7,394 nucleotides of DNA from an uncultured Campylobacter sp. (GCA_905373295.1 CAJPSJ010000092.1:1-7394), one strand, 5' to 3'. Counted from the stretch's first letter, positions 1 to 6,088 are shown. Numbers and translations are program-made. The notes: generated from the sequence alone by a model not told the origin.

Positions 1-467
1 CCGATTTTTATAACAAAAACAAAGCGCGCTTTACTGAGCCTGCGAGAATCAAAGCGGCTCAGATCGTCGTTAAAACCGAAGCCGAGGCAAACGATATTAT
101 TAAGCAGTTAAAAGGGCTTAGCGACAGTGCACTATTTACTAAATTTGCAGAGCTTGCCAAAGCTAAATCTATCGATCCGCAGGCTAAACAAACCGGCGGC
201 GAGCTAGGCTGGATGCCTAGCGATCAGGTCAAGCCTTTTGCCGATGCGATCTCTAAGATAAAAGATGGTCAAATCACTACTAAAGCGATTAGAAGCAGGG
301 TTGGATATCACGTCGTATTAAAAGAGGAGTCTCAAGCTAAAAAGCAGTTAAGTCAAAGCGAGGCAAAGCCTTTTATAGAGCGCGTACTTAGACAGCAAAA
401 AGCGGCGAAAGTAGTCGAGCAAAAAGCGGCAGATCTTCACAAAAACGCTAAAATCGAGTATAAATAA
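1..467 (+). CDS. PEB4/SurA-like periplasmic peptidyl-prolyl cis-trans isomerase, C-terminal part
   Basis: This is the 3' part of a gene whose start lies before the window; the frame is open from base 3 and ends with TAA at 465-467, giving 154 visible residues. They hold a parvulin (PpiC/rotamase) domain: an entry strand ARIKAAQIVVKTEAEA, an alpha-helical stretch with FAELAKAKS, the signature GGELGWM, an F-A-D-A-I helix, and the closing strand SRVGYHVVLKEE. A basic, helical tail follows (roughly the last 40 residues), as in the SurA/PEB4 group. Such proteins isomerise X-Pro bonds and chaperone outer-membrane proteins in the periplasm. The next gene is an aldolase 14 bases downstream, the same neighbour that I recall for PEB4 (Cj0596) in C. 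jejuni. The N-terminal signal peptide and chaperone helices cannot be seen. An internal ATG at 213 is not the true start, because the domain begins well upstream of it. Confidence 0.9.
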   Translation, partial: DFYNKNKARFTEPARIKAAQIVVKTEAEANDIIKQLKGLSDSALFTKFAELAKAKSIDPQAKQTGGELGWMPSDQVKPFADAISKIKDGQITTKAIRSRVGYHVVLKEESQAKKQLSQSEAKPFIERVLRQQKAAKVVEQKAADLHKNAKIEYK

Positions 468-470
468 TAT

Positions 471-475
471 AGGAG
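471..475 (+). promoter_or_regulatory. Ribosome binding site of the aldolase gene
   Basis: AGGAG lies 6 bases before the ATG at 482, in the 14-base gap after the isomerase stop codon. It fixes the aldolase start. The gap is too short for a separate promoter, so the two genes are probably co-transcribed. Confidence 0.8.
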
Positions 476-481
476 CTAAAG

Positions 482-1546
482 ATGGGCGTTTTAGATATAG
501 TAAAACCGGGCGTTTTAAGCGGCGATGACGTAAGTAAGGTCTATGCGTATGCGAAGCAGCAGGGCTTTGCGATCCCTGCGGTAAACGTAGTGGGGAGCAA
601 CTCCATAAACGCCGTCTTGGAAAGCGCTAAAATCGCAAATTCGCCCGTAATAATTCAGTTTAGTAACGGCGGTGCGGCATTTTACGCGGGTGCTGCCTGC
701 CCAAATGCCGCGGTATTGGGCGCTATCGCAGGCGCGCATCAAGTGCATGCTCTGGCGGCTCACTATGGCGTTGCGGTGATTTTACATACCGATCATGCCG
801 CAAGGAAGCTGCTTCCGTGGATCGATGAGCTCATTAAAGCCAACGCCGAGAATAAAAAAGCTCACGGCGTGCCGCTGTTTAGCTCGCACATGCTTGATCT
901 TAGCGAGGATGATTTGGAGTTAAATTTAGCGACCTGCGAGAAGTATTTGGAAATTTTAAGCGATCTTGGAATTTCGCTTGAGATCGAGCTTGGCGTCACT
1001 GGCGGCGAAGAGGACGGCGTCGATAATACCGGCATCGATAACGCGCGGCTTTACACCCAGCCCGCAGATGTCGCGCTTGCTTACGAGCGACTTGGCAAAA
1101 TTAGCGATAGATTTAGCATCGCAGCGAGCTTTGGCAACGTTCACGGCGTGTATAAGCCGGGCAACGTCGTGCTGCGACCCGAAATTTTAAAAAATTCTCA
1201 AAAATTCGTGCGCGAAAAATTTAATCTGCAATCCGAAAAGCCCGTAAATTTTGTCTTTCACGGCGGCAGTGGAAGCGAGACCTCCGACATCAAGGCAGCC
1301 GTAAGCTACGGCGTCGTTAAGATGAATATCGACACCGACACGCAGTGGGCGTTTTGGGACGGCGTGCGCGCTTATGAGGCCAAAAATCGCGGCTATTTGC
1401 AAGCTCAAATCGGCAATCCGGAAGGTGAGGATAAACCGAATAAAAAATTCTACGATCCTCGCAAGTGGCTGAGGGCAGGCGAGCAGAGTATGGTGGCGCG
1501 CTTGCAGGTCGCATTTGACAATCTAAATTGCCTAAATAGGAACTAA
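482..1546 (+). CDS. fbaA: Class II (zinc-dependent) fructose-bisphosphate aldolase
   Basis: This 354-residue enzyme reversibly cleaves fructose 1,6-bisphosphate to dihydroxyacetone phosphate and glyceraldehyde 3-phosphate in the cytoplasm. In campylobacters it is thought to serve mainly gluconeogenesis. The length is close to E. coli FbaA (type A, about 359 residues). Visible signatures are HTDHA at 102-106, whose D104 and H105 correspond to the catalytic Asp and a zinc His. Further on are the ELGVTGGEEDGVDN stretch from E169, H221 in FGNVHGVYKPG (zinc), H260 in FHGGSGS (zinc) and the phosphate-binding NIDTDTQW around N282-T285. The C-terminal type A block YDPRKWLRAGEQSM is also present. All key residues appear intact. 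The start at 482 is supported by the AGGAG just upstream. The end is closely joined to the next gene, whose ribosome binding site lies within the last codons of this one. Confidence 0.97.
   Translation: MGVLDIVKPGVLSGDDVSKVYAYAKQQGFAIPAVNVVGSNSINAVLESAKIANSPVIIQFSNGGAAFYAGAACPNAAVLGAIAGAHQVHALAAHYGVAVILHTDHAARKLLPWIDELIKANAENKKAHGVPLFSSHMLDLSEDDLELNLATCEKYLEILSDLGISLEIELGVTGGEEDGVDNTGIDNARLYTQPADVALAYERLGKISDRFSIAASFGNVHGVYKPGNVVLRPEILKNSQKFVREKFNLQSEKPVNFVFHGGSGSETSDIKAAVSYGVVKMNIDTDTQWAFWDGVRAYEAKNRGYLQAQIGNPEGEDKPNKKFYDPRKWLRAGEQSMVARLQVAFDNLNCLNRN
1538..1542 (+). promoter_or_regulatory. Ribosome binding site of the MotA/TolQ-like gene, inside the aldolase 3' end
   Basis: AGGAA sits 5 bases before the ATG at 1548 and overlaps the last codons of the aldolase (stop TAA at 1544-1546). 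Translation of the two genes is therefore likely coupled. Confidence 0.65.
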
Positions 1547-1547
1547 T

Positions 1548-2840
1548 ATGGATCGCCCGAATAACGAAGTGCTCGATATCACGCTACCTGAGGCGAAGGA
1601 GCGCTCGCTAGCGGGCGTTTTTTTTAAGATCGCAGCTCTGCCGATCGCGGTTTTTGTGGTGTTTTTGCTGGGCTATTTGGGGCTTATCGGGCTGAAGGTA
1701 GAGACGCACTCGATCCTGATGCTTGCAGTTTTGCTCATTATCGCGCTAGTTTTAGCTCGTCATAATGCAGAATATGGCTGCTTAAATTTTCAAAACAATA
1801 TCGATGATTTCAAGCGCGAGCTAAAGAATTACATCGTCGCCAATCTCTTAAGTATCGGCGGCAAGAAAAAATCCGATGCCAGCTTTGATCTTTTTGTGGA
1901 CGAATACGGCTATTCGCTGCGTAATCAAAACTACGCTTCCGTCGCGTCGGCAGTCTTTCCGATGCTTGGAATTTTAGGAACTTTCATCTCGATTGCGATT
2001 TCGATGCCACACTTTTCCTCAAGCAATATCGATGGGCTCGAAACCGAGATCGCGCAGCTTCTAGGCGGCGTAGGTACAGCATTTTACGTCTCGATCTATG
2101 GAATCTTTTTGGCGCTTTGGTGGATATATTTTGAGAAAAAAGGCATTAGCAAATATGAGCGTCTGCTCATCAAATACAAAAATTCCACTAAAAATTTCTT
2201 CTGGAACAAAGACGAAATAACACAGGGCTATCTGAGTGAAATTTTAAACGCTAATTCTGAAATTTCGCGCTCATTTGCGATGATGAGCTCTACGAATTTT
2301 ACTGAAAGGCTAAACCGCCTAATCGATGAAAAAATCGGCGCTTTTGAAAGCGTGATGGAAGCCGAGAAGCGAAGTATGGCGATTACACAAGAAGAGCTTG
2401 AAAAAGCAGGCGAGATGATCCAAAGAACAAATCTCGCTCACGGTGAGCTAGATAAGAGCTTCGCTCAAATTTTATCTGCGCTTAAGTCCGTGTCTGCAAG
2501 CCTAATCGAAATTCAAAACGGAATTTCCGCGCAGTATCTAAGCCAGTCTAAAACTTTAACGGACGGGCAAGGCGAGCTGGCTAACATTACGAGCGCATTA
2601 AGCGCTCAAATCAAGAGCCTAAATGCTTCCTTGGGCGGGTTTGCGGGCGAAATTTCAAGTTCGCAGAATGCTTGCGCCGCTAAAATTGACGCTAGCTTTA
2701 AGGGACTAAGCGCGGATTTGAAGGCTCTTTTAGCTGGAGAGGACACTGCTGCGCGAACGAGCAACGAAAGCATCATCGAAGAGCTTCGAAAAACGCTTGC
2801 GAGCATCGATGAAAAAGCACTTTTAGATGAAAACGAATAA
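1548..2840 (+). CDS. MotA/TolQ/ExbB-like proton-channel subunit with long C-terminal helical tail
   Basis: This 430-residue inner-membrane protein has four predicted transmembrane segments, at about residues 24-48, 53-71, 131-153 and 171-195. A cytoplasmic loop separates the second and third. The last two carry the MotA/TolQ/ExbB pattern: small-residue-rich helices with a polar threonine in each (GILGTFISIA, T145; GGVGTAFYVS, T177), where such threonines line the ion path in known family members. Residues 196-430 form a long soluble region rich in Glu, Lys, Ala, Ser and Leu. It looks helical or coiled-coil and is much longer than the tail of TolQ or ExbB. By analogy it would form the pentameric ring around two copies of the MotB-like product of the next gene, converting ion flow into rotation. 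The family's task is unknown to me; the equivalent C. jejuni gene (Cj0598, from memory) is annotated only as a membrane protein. Function here is inferred from architecture and gene pairing. Confidence 0.85.
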   Translation: MDRPNNEVLDITLPEAKERSLAGVFFKIAALPIAVFVVFLLGYLGLIGLKVETHSILMLAVLLIIALVLARHNAEYGCLNFQNNIDDFKRELKNYIVANLLSIGGKKKSDASFDLFVDEYGYSLRNQNYASVASAVFPMLGILGTFISIAISMPHFSSSNIDGLETEIAQLLGGVGTAFYVSIYGIFLALWWIYFEKKGISKYERLLIKYKNSTKNFFWNKDEITQGYLSEILNANSEISRSFAMMSSTNFTERLNRLIDEKIGAFESVMEAEKRSMAITQEELEKAGEMIQRTNLAHGELDKSFAQILSALKSVSASLIEIQNGISAQYLSQSKTLTDGQGELANITSALSAQIKSLNASLGGFAGEISSSQNACAAKIDASFKGLSADLKALLAGEDTAARTSNESIIEELRKTLASIDEKALLDENE

Positions 2841-3849
2841 CGAAGAAAAAGAGACCTTTTGGATCGCGTACGCCGATTTGATGGCGGGACTGCTTTTTGT
2901 TTTCGTGCTTTTAGTAGGCGGCATCATCGTCAAATACTTCCTCACGCAAAGTAACCTGCAGGAGAAAGAAAGTCAAATTTCAAGCGCGCTAGCAAGCCTG
3001 CAAAGCCAGGAGAAAAAAAGCGCCGAGCTTGAGGCGCTGAATAAAATTTTTAGCGACCAACTCGAAAAGCTAAATATCGAAAACACCGACCTTCGCAAGC
3101 AAAATTCCATCTACTTCATACAGATCGAAGATCTAACCGAGATGGCGGAAAAGCTGAAAAAAGAGAATTTAGACATCAACTTGCTTCTGCAAAAAGCGCG
3201 CGACGATGCCAACGCTACGATCAGCCAAAACGAGCTTAAAATCGCCTTTTTGCTCGATCAGCTCACGCAGAAGCAGAGCGATTTTAATAAAATTTTGCAA
3301 GACCTCAACGTCACGAAAAACCGCATCCGCAACCTAACCGGAATGAAGGTCAAGATCATCGCCGATCTAAAGGAGAAGCTAGGCGGCAAGATCCGCATCG
3401 ACAACGAAAGCGGCGCGATGACGCTAAGCTCGTCGATCCTTTTCGACAAAGGCTCAAGCGAGCTGAAAGAGGGCGCCAAAGAGGCGCTCCGCTCGACGCT
3501 ACAGAGCTATTTCGCCGCGCTTTTGAATAACGACGAAATTCGCGAAAATTTAGATCAGATCATCATCGAGGGGCACACGGACAGCGACGGCGGGTATTTG
3601 TACAACCTCGAGCTCTCGCAAAACAGGGCGTTTGCGGTAATGGATTTTATCAACTCGTGGAATAAAGATGAGCGGCTGCAAAAATATCTCATCGCTAGCG
3701 GTCGCAGCTACACGCAGCCCGTGATGCGCAGAGGCGTCGAGGACAAGGACGCTAGCCGCCGCATCGAGATCAAATTTACCCTTTCAAACAAAGAGGCGAT
3801 GGAGGAGATCAGGAAATTTTTGCAGTTCGACGCCAACGCTACGAATTAG
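2827..3849 (+). CDS. MotB/OmpA-like stator protein with peptidoglycan-binding domain
   Basis: This 340-residue partner overlaps the end of the MotA-like gene by 14 bases. There is no strong ribosome binding site, so translation is probably coupled. The N-terminus FWIAYADLMAGLLFVFVLLV is typical of MotB, TolR and ZorB: D17, at the head of the single transmembrane helix (about 18-37), corresponds to the ion-carrying Asp (D32 of E. coli MotB). A long Glu/Lys/Gln-rich coiled coil spans about 43-175. An OmpA-like periplasmic domain covers about 195-320, with ILFDKGSSEL, IIEGHTDSDG, LELSQNRA and the closing DASRRIEIKF. D252 and R267 match the Asp/Arg pair that holds diaminopimelate in OmpA-family domains. 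The protein should anchor to peptidoglycan and form the static axis of the ion-driven complex. The coiled coil is unusually long between membrane and wall domain. C. jejuni Cj0599 (OmpA family) occupies the same position, from memory. Confidence 0.9.
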   Translation: MKTNNEEKETFWIAYADLMAGLLFVFVLLVGGIIVKYFLTQSNLQEKESQISSALASLQSQEKKSAELEALNKIFSDQLEKLNIENTDLRKQNSIYFIQIEDLTEMAEKLKKENLDINLLLQKARDDANATISQNELKIAFLLDQLTQKQSDFNKILQDLNVTKNRIRNLTGMKVKIIADLKEKLGGKIRIDNESGAMTLSSSILFDKGSSELKEGAKEALRSTLQSYFAALLNNDEIRENLDQIIIEGHTDSDGGYLYNLELSQNRAFAVMDFINSWNKDERLQKYLIASGRSYTQPVMRRGVEDKDASRRIEIKFTLSNKEAMEEIRKFLQFDANATN

Positions 3850-3860
3850 TAGCTAGCCCT

Positions 3861-4017
3861 TAACGGCTCGCTCGAAATTTTAACATGCAAAAAGAGAGCT
3901 TAAAATTTTAAAATTCTTGACGAATTAACGGCTCATCTGAAATTTCAACGGCGGCGCGGAACGCGCCATTTTCTTTTGGCGCGAATGCCGTAATTTGGCG
4001 GCTCGCTAAATTTTACC
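3861..4017 (+). repeat. Three degenerate direct repeats, consensus roughly AACGGCTCGCTCGAAATTTTAAC
   Basis: Copies lie at 3861-3884, 3926-3949 and 3997-4017; the shared CGGCTC starts at 3864, 3929 and 3999, a spacing of 65 and 70 bases. The first two match at most positions, and the third is shorter. A different repeated word (GCGGA, a few variable bases, TGG, then TTTAAATTTTA) occurs at about 4055-4075 and 4112-4134. Together they suggest past duplications, or a family of small intergenic repeats. The function is unknown. Confidence 0.5.
3953..3977 (+). terminator. Probable rho-independent terminator of the isomerase-to-MotB-like operon
   Basis: GGCGCG (3953-3958) pairs perfectly with CGCGCC (3962-3967) across a GAA loop, and ATTTTCTTTT follows. 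It lies about 100 bases after the stop codon of the MotB-like gene, the expected side for + strand transcription. The stem is only 6 bp but all G-C. A second GGCGCG at 3978-3983 could compete for the same CGCGCC arm. Confidence 0.6.
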
Positions 4018-4143
4018 GTAGCCCTTACGTGGCGTTTATGTAACGCCTGCCGCGGCGGAATGGATTTAAATTTTAAGCCCGCATATTTTGACGTACTTTT
4101 AGCGCTGTCGCGCGGATAATATGGTTTAAATTTAGACCTTTAA

Positions 4144-4184
4144 TTTAAGCCGCAAATTTAAATAGGCTTAACGGGCGGCTTAAA
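4144..4184 (-). terminator. Hairpin just after the repeat-protein gene, possible terminator
   Basis: TTTAAGCCGC (4144-4153) and GCGGCTTAAA (4175-4184) form a perfect 10-bp inverted repeat with a 21-base loop. It starts 11 bases beyond the stop codon of the - strand gene. A GGCTTA at 4165-4170 offers an alternative pairing. The tail on the - strand is not a clean T-run (TTAAAGG), so termination is only suggested by position and stem quality. Confidence 0.35.
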
Positions 4185-4341
4185 ATTTATGTAGGTTAAA
4201 ATCCTAGCTCGTTTAATTTTTTATAGGTGTAGCAACTGCGTTTAATCCCTAGATCGCAGGCTTTACCATAGTATTTTTTCGCCATACTCTTATCTTTTTT
4301 TACTCCTTTGCCGGATTCATATAAATATCCAAGATTATTGC

Positions 4342-4740
4342 ACCCTTCGGCAATTTCTAAATCACAAGCCTTGGAAAATAATTTATTTGCTATTTGGTAA
4401 TCTTGTTTTACACCTTTACCAGATTCATATAGATGTCCGAGACCATCACACCCTTCACCGGCCTCTAAATCACAAGCCCTAGAAAAAAATTCACTCGCTT
4501 TTTCGTAATCTTGCTTTGTGCCTGCGCCTGAATAATATAAAAATCCAAGATTATGACATCCTCTACCATATTCTAAATCACAAGCTTTGGAATATAATTC
4601 ACTTGCTTTTTTATAGTCTTGGTTTATACCGTAGCCTGAATGATATAAAAATCCTAGATTGTAGTACCCTTCGGCAATTTCTAAATCACAAGCCTTGGAA
4701 AATAATTTATTTGCTATTTGGTAATCTTGTTTTACACCTT
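4342..4740 (-). repeat. 75-bp perfect direct repeat between units 12 and 15
   Basis: Bases 4342-4416 and 4666-4740 are identical over 75 bases, at a spacing of 324 (three units of 108). The base next to the run (4341 C, 4665 T) is the one that changes Cys (TGC) in unit 15 to Tyr (TAC) in unit 12. Such identity, including silent positions, points to recent duplication or gene conversion within the array. Confidence 0.85.
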
Positions 4741-5095
4741 CTCCTTGTTCATATAAAGCTCCTAAGTTGACACATCCTAGTCCATCTCCAAGATTGCAAG
4801 CTTTAGAATACAGGTCTTTTGCTTTTTCAAAGTCTTGTTTTACACCTCCTTTACCAGACTCATATAGAACCCCGAGACTATTGCAACCTTCACCGACATC
4901 CAAATCGCAAGCTTTAGAATATAGCTCATTTGCTTTGTTATAGTTTTGCTCTATGACTTCCCCTCGTTCATATAAAACTCCTAGATCACTACATCCTAGC
5001 CCGTTCCCCAAATTGCAAGCTTTGGAATATAGTTCGCTTGCTTTCTTATAGTCCCGCTTTACACCTTCGCTGGAACTATACAAAACTCCTAGATT

Positions 5096-5236
5096 ATAGC
5101 ATCCTATGCTATATCCTAAATCACAAGCCCTAGAATATAAATTTATTGCTTTTTTCAAAGTCTTGTTCTGCGCCTTCGCCTGAGGCATACCAAAGTCCTA
5201 GTGCATAGCATCCTATGCTATATCCTAAATCACAAG
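5096..5236 (-). repeat. 32-bp perfect direct repeat flanking the frameshift (units 7 and 8)
   Basis: Bases 5096-5127 and 5205-5236 are identical and encode the DLGYSIGCY segment of two neighbouring units. The spacing is 109 bases, one more than the 108-bp unit. The A6 tract lies between the two copies. Confidence 0.85.
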
Positions 5237-5999
5237 TCCTAGAAAACAATTCATTTGCTTTCTTATAGTCCTGCTTTGTATGTTTACCTAAATAGTATGA
5301 AGCTCCAAGATTATAACACCCTTCGGCAATCTCCAAATCGCAGGCCTTAGAATAGAATTGATTTGCTTTTTGGTAGTCTTGCTTTACGCCGCCATCTCCT
5401 TTTTCGTATAAAACTCCAAGATTATGACAGCTTTCGCCATGTTTTAAATCGCAAGCTTTCAAATATAGCTCGCTTGCTTTTTTATAATCCTGTTTTACGC
5501 CTTCGCCCGAGGCATATAAAAGCCCGAGATTGTAGCATCCGCGGCCTTCTTGCAAATCGCAAGCTTTGGAAAGCAGTTCGATCGCTTTTTTGTAATCTTG
5601 CTTTACTCCCTTGCCTGAGTGGTATAAAACACCCAGATTGCCGCAAGCTATGTTATTTTTTAAGTCGCAGGCCCTAGAATACAGTTCGGCCGCTTTTTTA
5701 TAATCTTGTTCTACGCCCTTGCCGTATTCGTATGACGCCCCCAAGGTGGTGCAACCCCAGCCGTCGCCCAAACTACAGGCTTTAAAATTTAGCTCCCTTA
5801 CCTTTTCATAATCCTGCTTCACGCCATCGCCCGAATAGTATGCCATGGCGAGATTTACGCATGCTAAGGTATTGTTATTATCGCATTCGCTTTGCAACTT
5901 GCTTATACCGGGATCCTCTTGTTCCGTCGATGACAAAGCTGTGGCTTCTGCTAGCGATAAAGTCGCCGTGACGATCAGCGCCAAAAATATCTTTTTCAT
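5130..5999 (-). CDS. Secreted Sel1-like-repeat, cysteine-rich (Hcp-like) protein, N-terminal part before frameshift
   Basis: This frame of 289 residues starts at ATG 5997-5999, with GGAG 6 bases upstream. The N-terminus MKKIFLALIVTATLSLAEA is a Sec signal peptide (lysines, hydrophobic core, likely cleavage after A-E-A at residue 19). From residue 32 it consists of 36-residue Sel1-like units of the form xELYSKACDLxxGxGCxNLGxLYxSGxGVKQDYKKA. Each has two cysteines eight positions apart, as in the Helicobacter cysteine-rich proteins (Hcp), which fold into disulphide-linked alpha/alpha superhelices outside the cytoplasm. Units 1-7 are present; unit 5 carries one extra Gly. The true frame ends at K283: after FEK the A6 tract throws translation into SNKFIF and a TAG at 5130-5132. 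Hcp-like proteins are secreted and in H. pylori are antigenic, with roles proposed in host interaction or penicillin binding; no specific function is assigned here. As it stands the gene would yield a short seven-unit secreted protein. Confidence 0.85.
   Translation of the reverse strand: MKKIFLALIVTATLSLAEATALSSTEQEDPGISKLQSECDNNNTLACVNLAMAYYSGDGVKQDYEKVRELNFKACSLGDGWGCTTLGASYEYGKGVEQDYKKAAELYSRACDLKNNIACGNLGVLYHSGKGVKQDYKKAIELLSKACDLQEGRGCYNLGLLYASGEGVKQDYKKASELYLKACDLKHGESCHNLGVLYEKGDGGVKQDYQKANQFYSKACDLEIAEGCYNLGASYYLGKHTKQDYKKANELFSRTCDLGYSIGCYALGLWYASGEGAEQDFEKSNKFIF
5150..5155 (-). other. Frameshift site: A6 tract with one base too many
   Basis: On the coding strand the sequence is TTT-GAA-AAA-AGC (six A after G), whereas the matching position of unit 11 (FEKAKDLYS, near 4821-4830) has five A and stays in frame. 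Removing one A joins K283 of the first frame to A14 of the second and gives exactly 601 codons including the stop. The shift is independently confirmed by a 32-bp repeat whose copies on either side are 109 rather than 108 bases apart. Confidence 0.85.
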
Positions 6000-6005
6000 A
6001 AATTG

Positions 6006-6031
6006 CTCCGTTTAAAATTTCGGCTATTTTA
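6006..6031 (-). promoter_or_regulatory. Ribosome binding site and candidate -10 element of the repeat-protein gene
   Basis: On the - strand GGAG (6009-6006) precedes the ATG at 5999 by 6 bases. TAAAAT (6031-6026) is a candidate -10 box, which would give a leader of about 20 bases. No clear -35 box is seen, which is usual for Campylobacter sigma-70 promoters. The ribosome binding site is much surer than the promoter. Confidence 0.5.
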
Positions 6032-6074
6032 TTTCATTTTCGCTTAATCTTTTGAAAATCGGCGAGCTGTAAAT

Positions 6075-6088
6075 TTGCGCAGCCGCAA
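6075..6088. promoter_or_regulatory. Short inverted repeat in the divergent intergenic region
   Basis: TTGCG and CGCAA are separated by CAGC, making a 14-base inverted repeat. It lies between the candidate promoters of the repeat-protein gene and hisD, about 30 bases before the possible hisD -10. It could be an operator or chance; no known regulator site is recognised. Confidence 0.2.

Larger units (their letters stand above)
3850..4195. other. Gene-free region between convergent genes, with degenerate repeats and hairpins
   Basis: These 346 bases separate the MotB-like gene (+) from the repeat-protein gene (-). No frame shows a plausible start, ribosome binding site and protein-like composition. 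The sequence alternates GC-rich blocks with AAATTT-type tracts. It includes a 12-base palindrome TTAAAATTTTAA (3900-3911) and a perfect 6-bp stem with 5-base loop (4031-4036 with 4042-4047). It also includes the palindrome GCCGCGGC (about 4049-4056), three copies of a degenerate repeat and likely terminators, listed separately. No tRNA or known RNA is recognisable. Confidence 0.7.
4196..5188 (-). pseudogene. C-terminal part of a frameshifted Sel1-like-repeat, cysteine-rich (Hcp-like) protein
   Basis: This 330-residue frame continues the array of the upstream fragment, with which it overlaps by 59 bases. Its apparent start (ATG at 5188) falls inside the YASGEG part of a repeat read in the wrong frame. 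The first 13 residues (MPQAKAQNKTLKK) are unlike any repeat, and from residue 14 (AINLYSRACDLGYS) it is a perfect Sel1-like unit. It carries units 8-15 and a partial sixteenth (KKYYGKACDLGIKRSC), and ends at TAA 4196-4198. Unit 12 reads ACDLEIAEGYYNLG, with Tyr for the second Cys. It has no signal peptide, so if translated alone from 5188 it would stay in the cytoplasm, where the disulphides typical of this family would not form. An AGGA 7 bases before 5188 is a possible but probably accidental ribosome binding site. Joining it to the upstream fragment by removing one A gives 600 residues. Automatic annotation may list it as a separate gene. Confidence 0.8.
4199..5906 (-). repeat. Tandem array of 108-bp units encoding Sel1-like repeats
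   Basis: There are fifteen full units and one partial cap, each normally 108 bp (36 residues); units 5 and 10 are one codon longer (extra Gly). Counting the joined frame, the mature protein would hold 31 cysteines: two in each of sixteen units minus the one replaced by Tyr in unit 12. The 5' half of the gene (about 5400-5999) is visibly richer in GC than the rest of the array (about 4200-5300). This suggests that the distal units expanded or were acquired separately. Confidence 0.85.

Noticed and set aside
515..1514. Small open frames opposite or out of frame with the aldolase gene
   Set aside because: The aldolase frame is complete with all zinc and catalytic residues; the others are shadows.
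1548..3849. A complete Zorya defence system
   Set aside because: Only a ZorAB-like motor pair is present; there is no ZorC, ZorD or ZorE effector, helicase or nuclease in the window, and the neighbours are housekeeping genes.
5150..5155. Classical homopolymer phase-variation tract
   Set aside because: Campylobacter contingency tracts are usually longer G or C runs. Six A are short, so programmed slippage is possible but not supported by tract length alone.
4516..5677. Open frames on the + strand inside the repeat array (4516-4770 and 5363-5677)
   Set aside because: They mirror the periodic - strand coding sequence; open reading on the opposite strand of a 108-bp repeat is expected, and neither has a convincing ribosome binding site or protein-like composition.
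4199..5906. Regular 108-bp repeats as a CRISPR-like array
   Set aside because: The repeats are coding, diverged and contiguous without unique spacers, and they translate to Sel1-like units.
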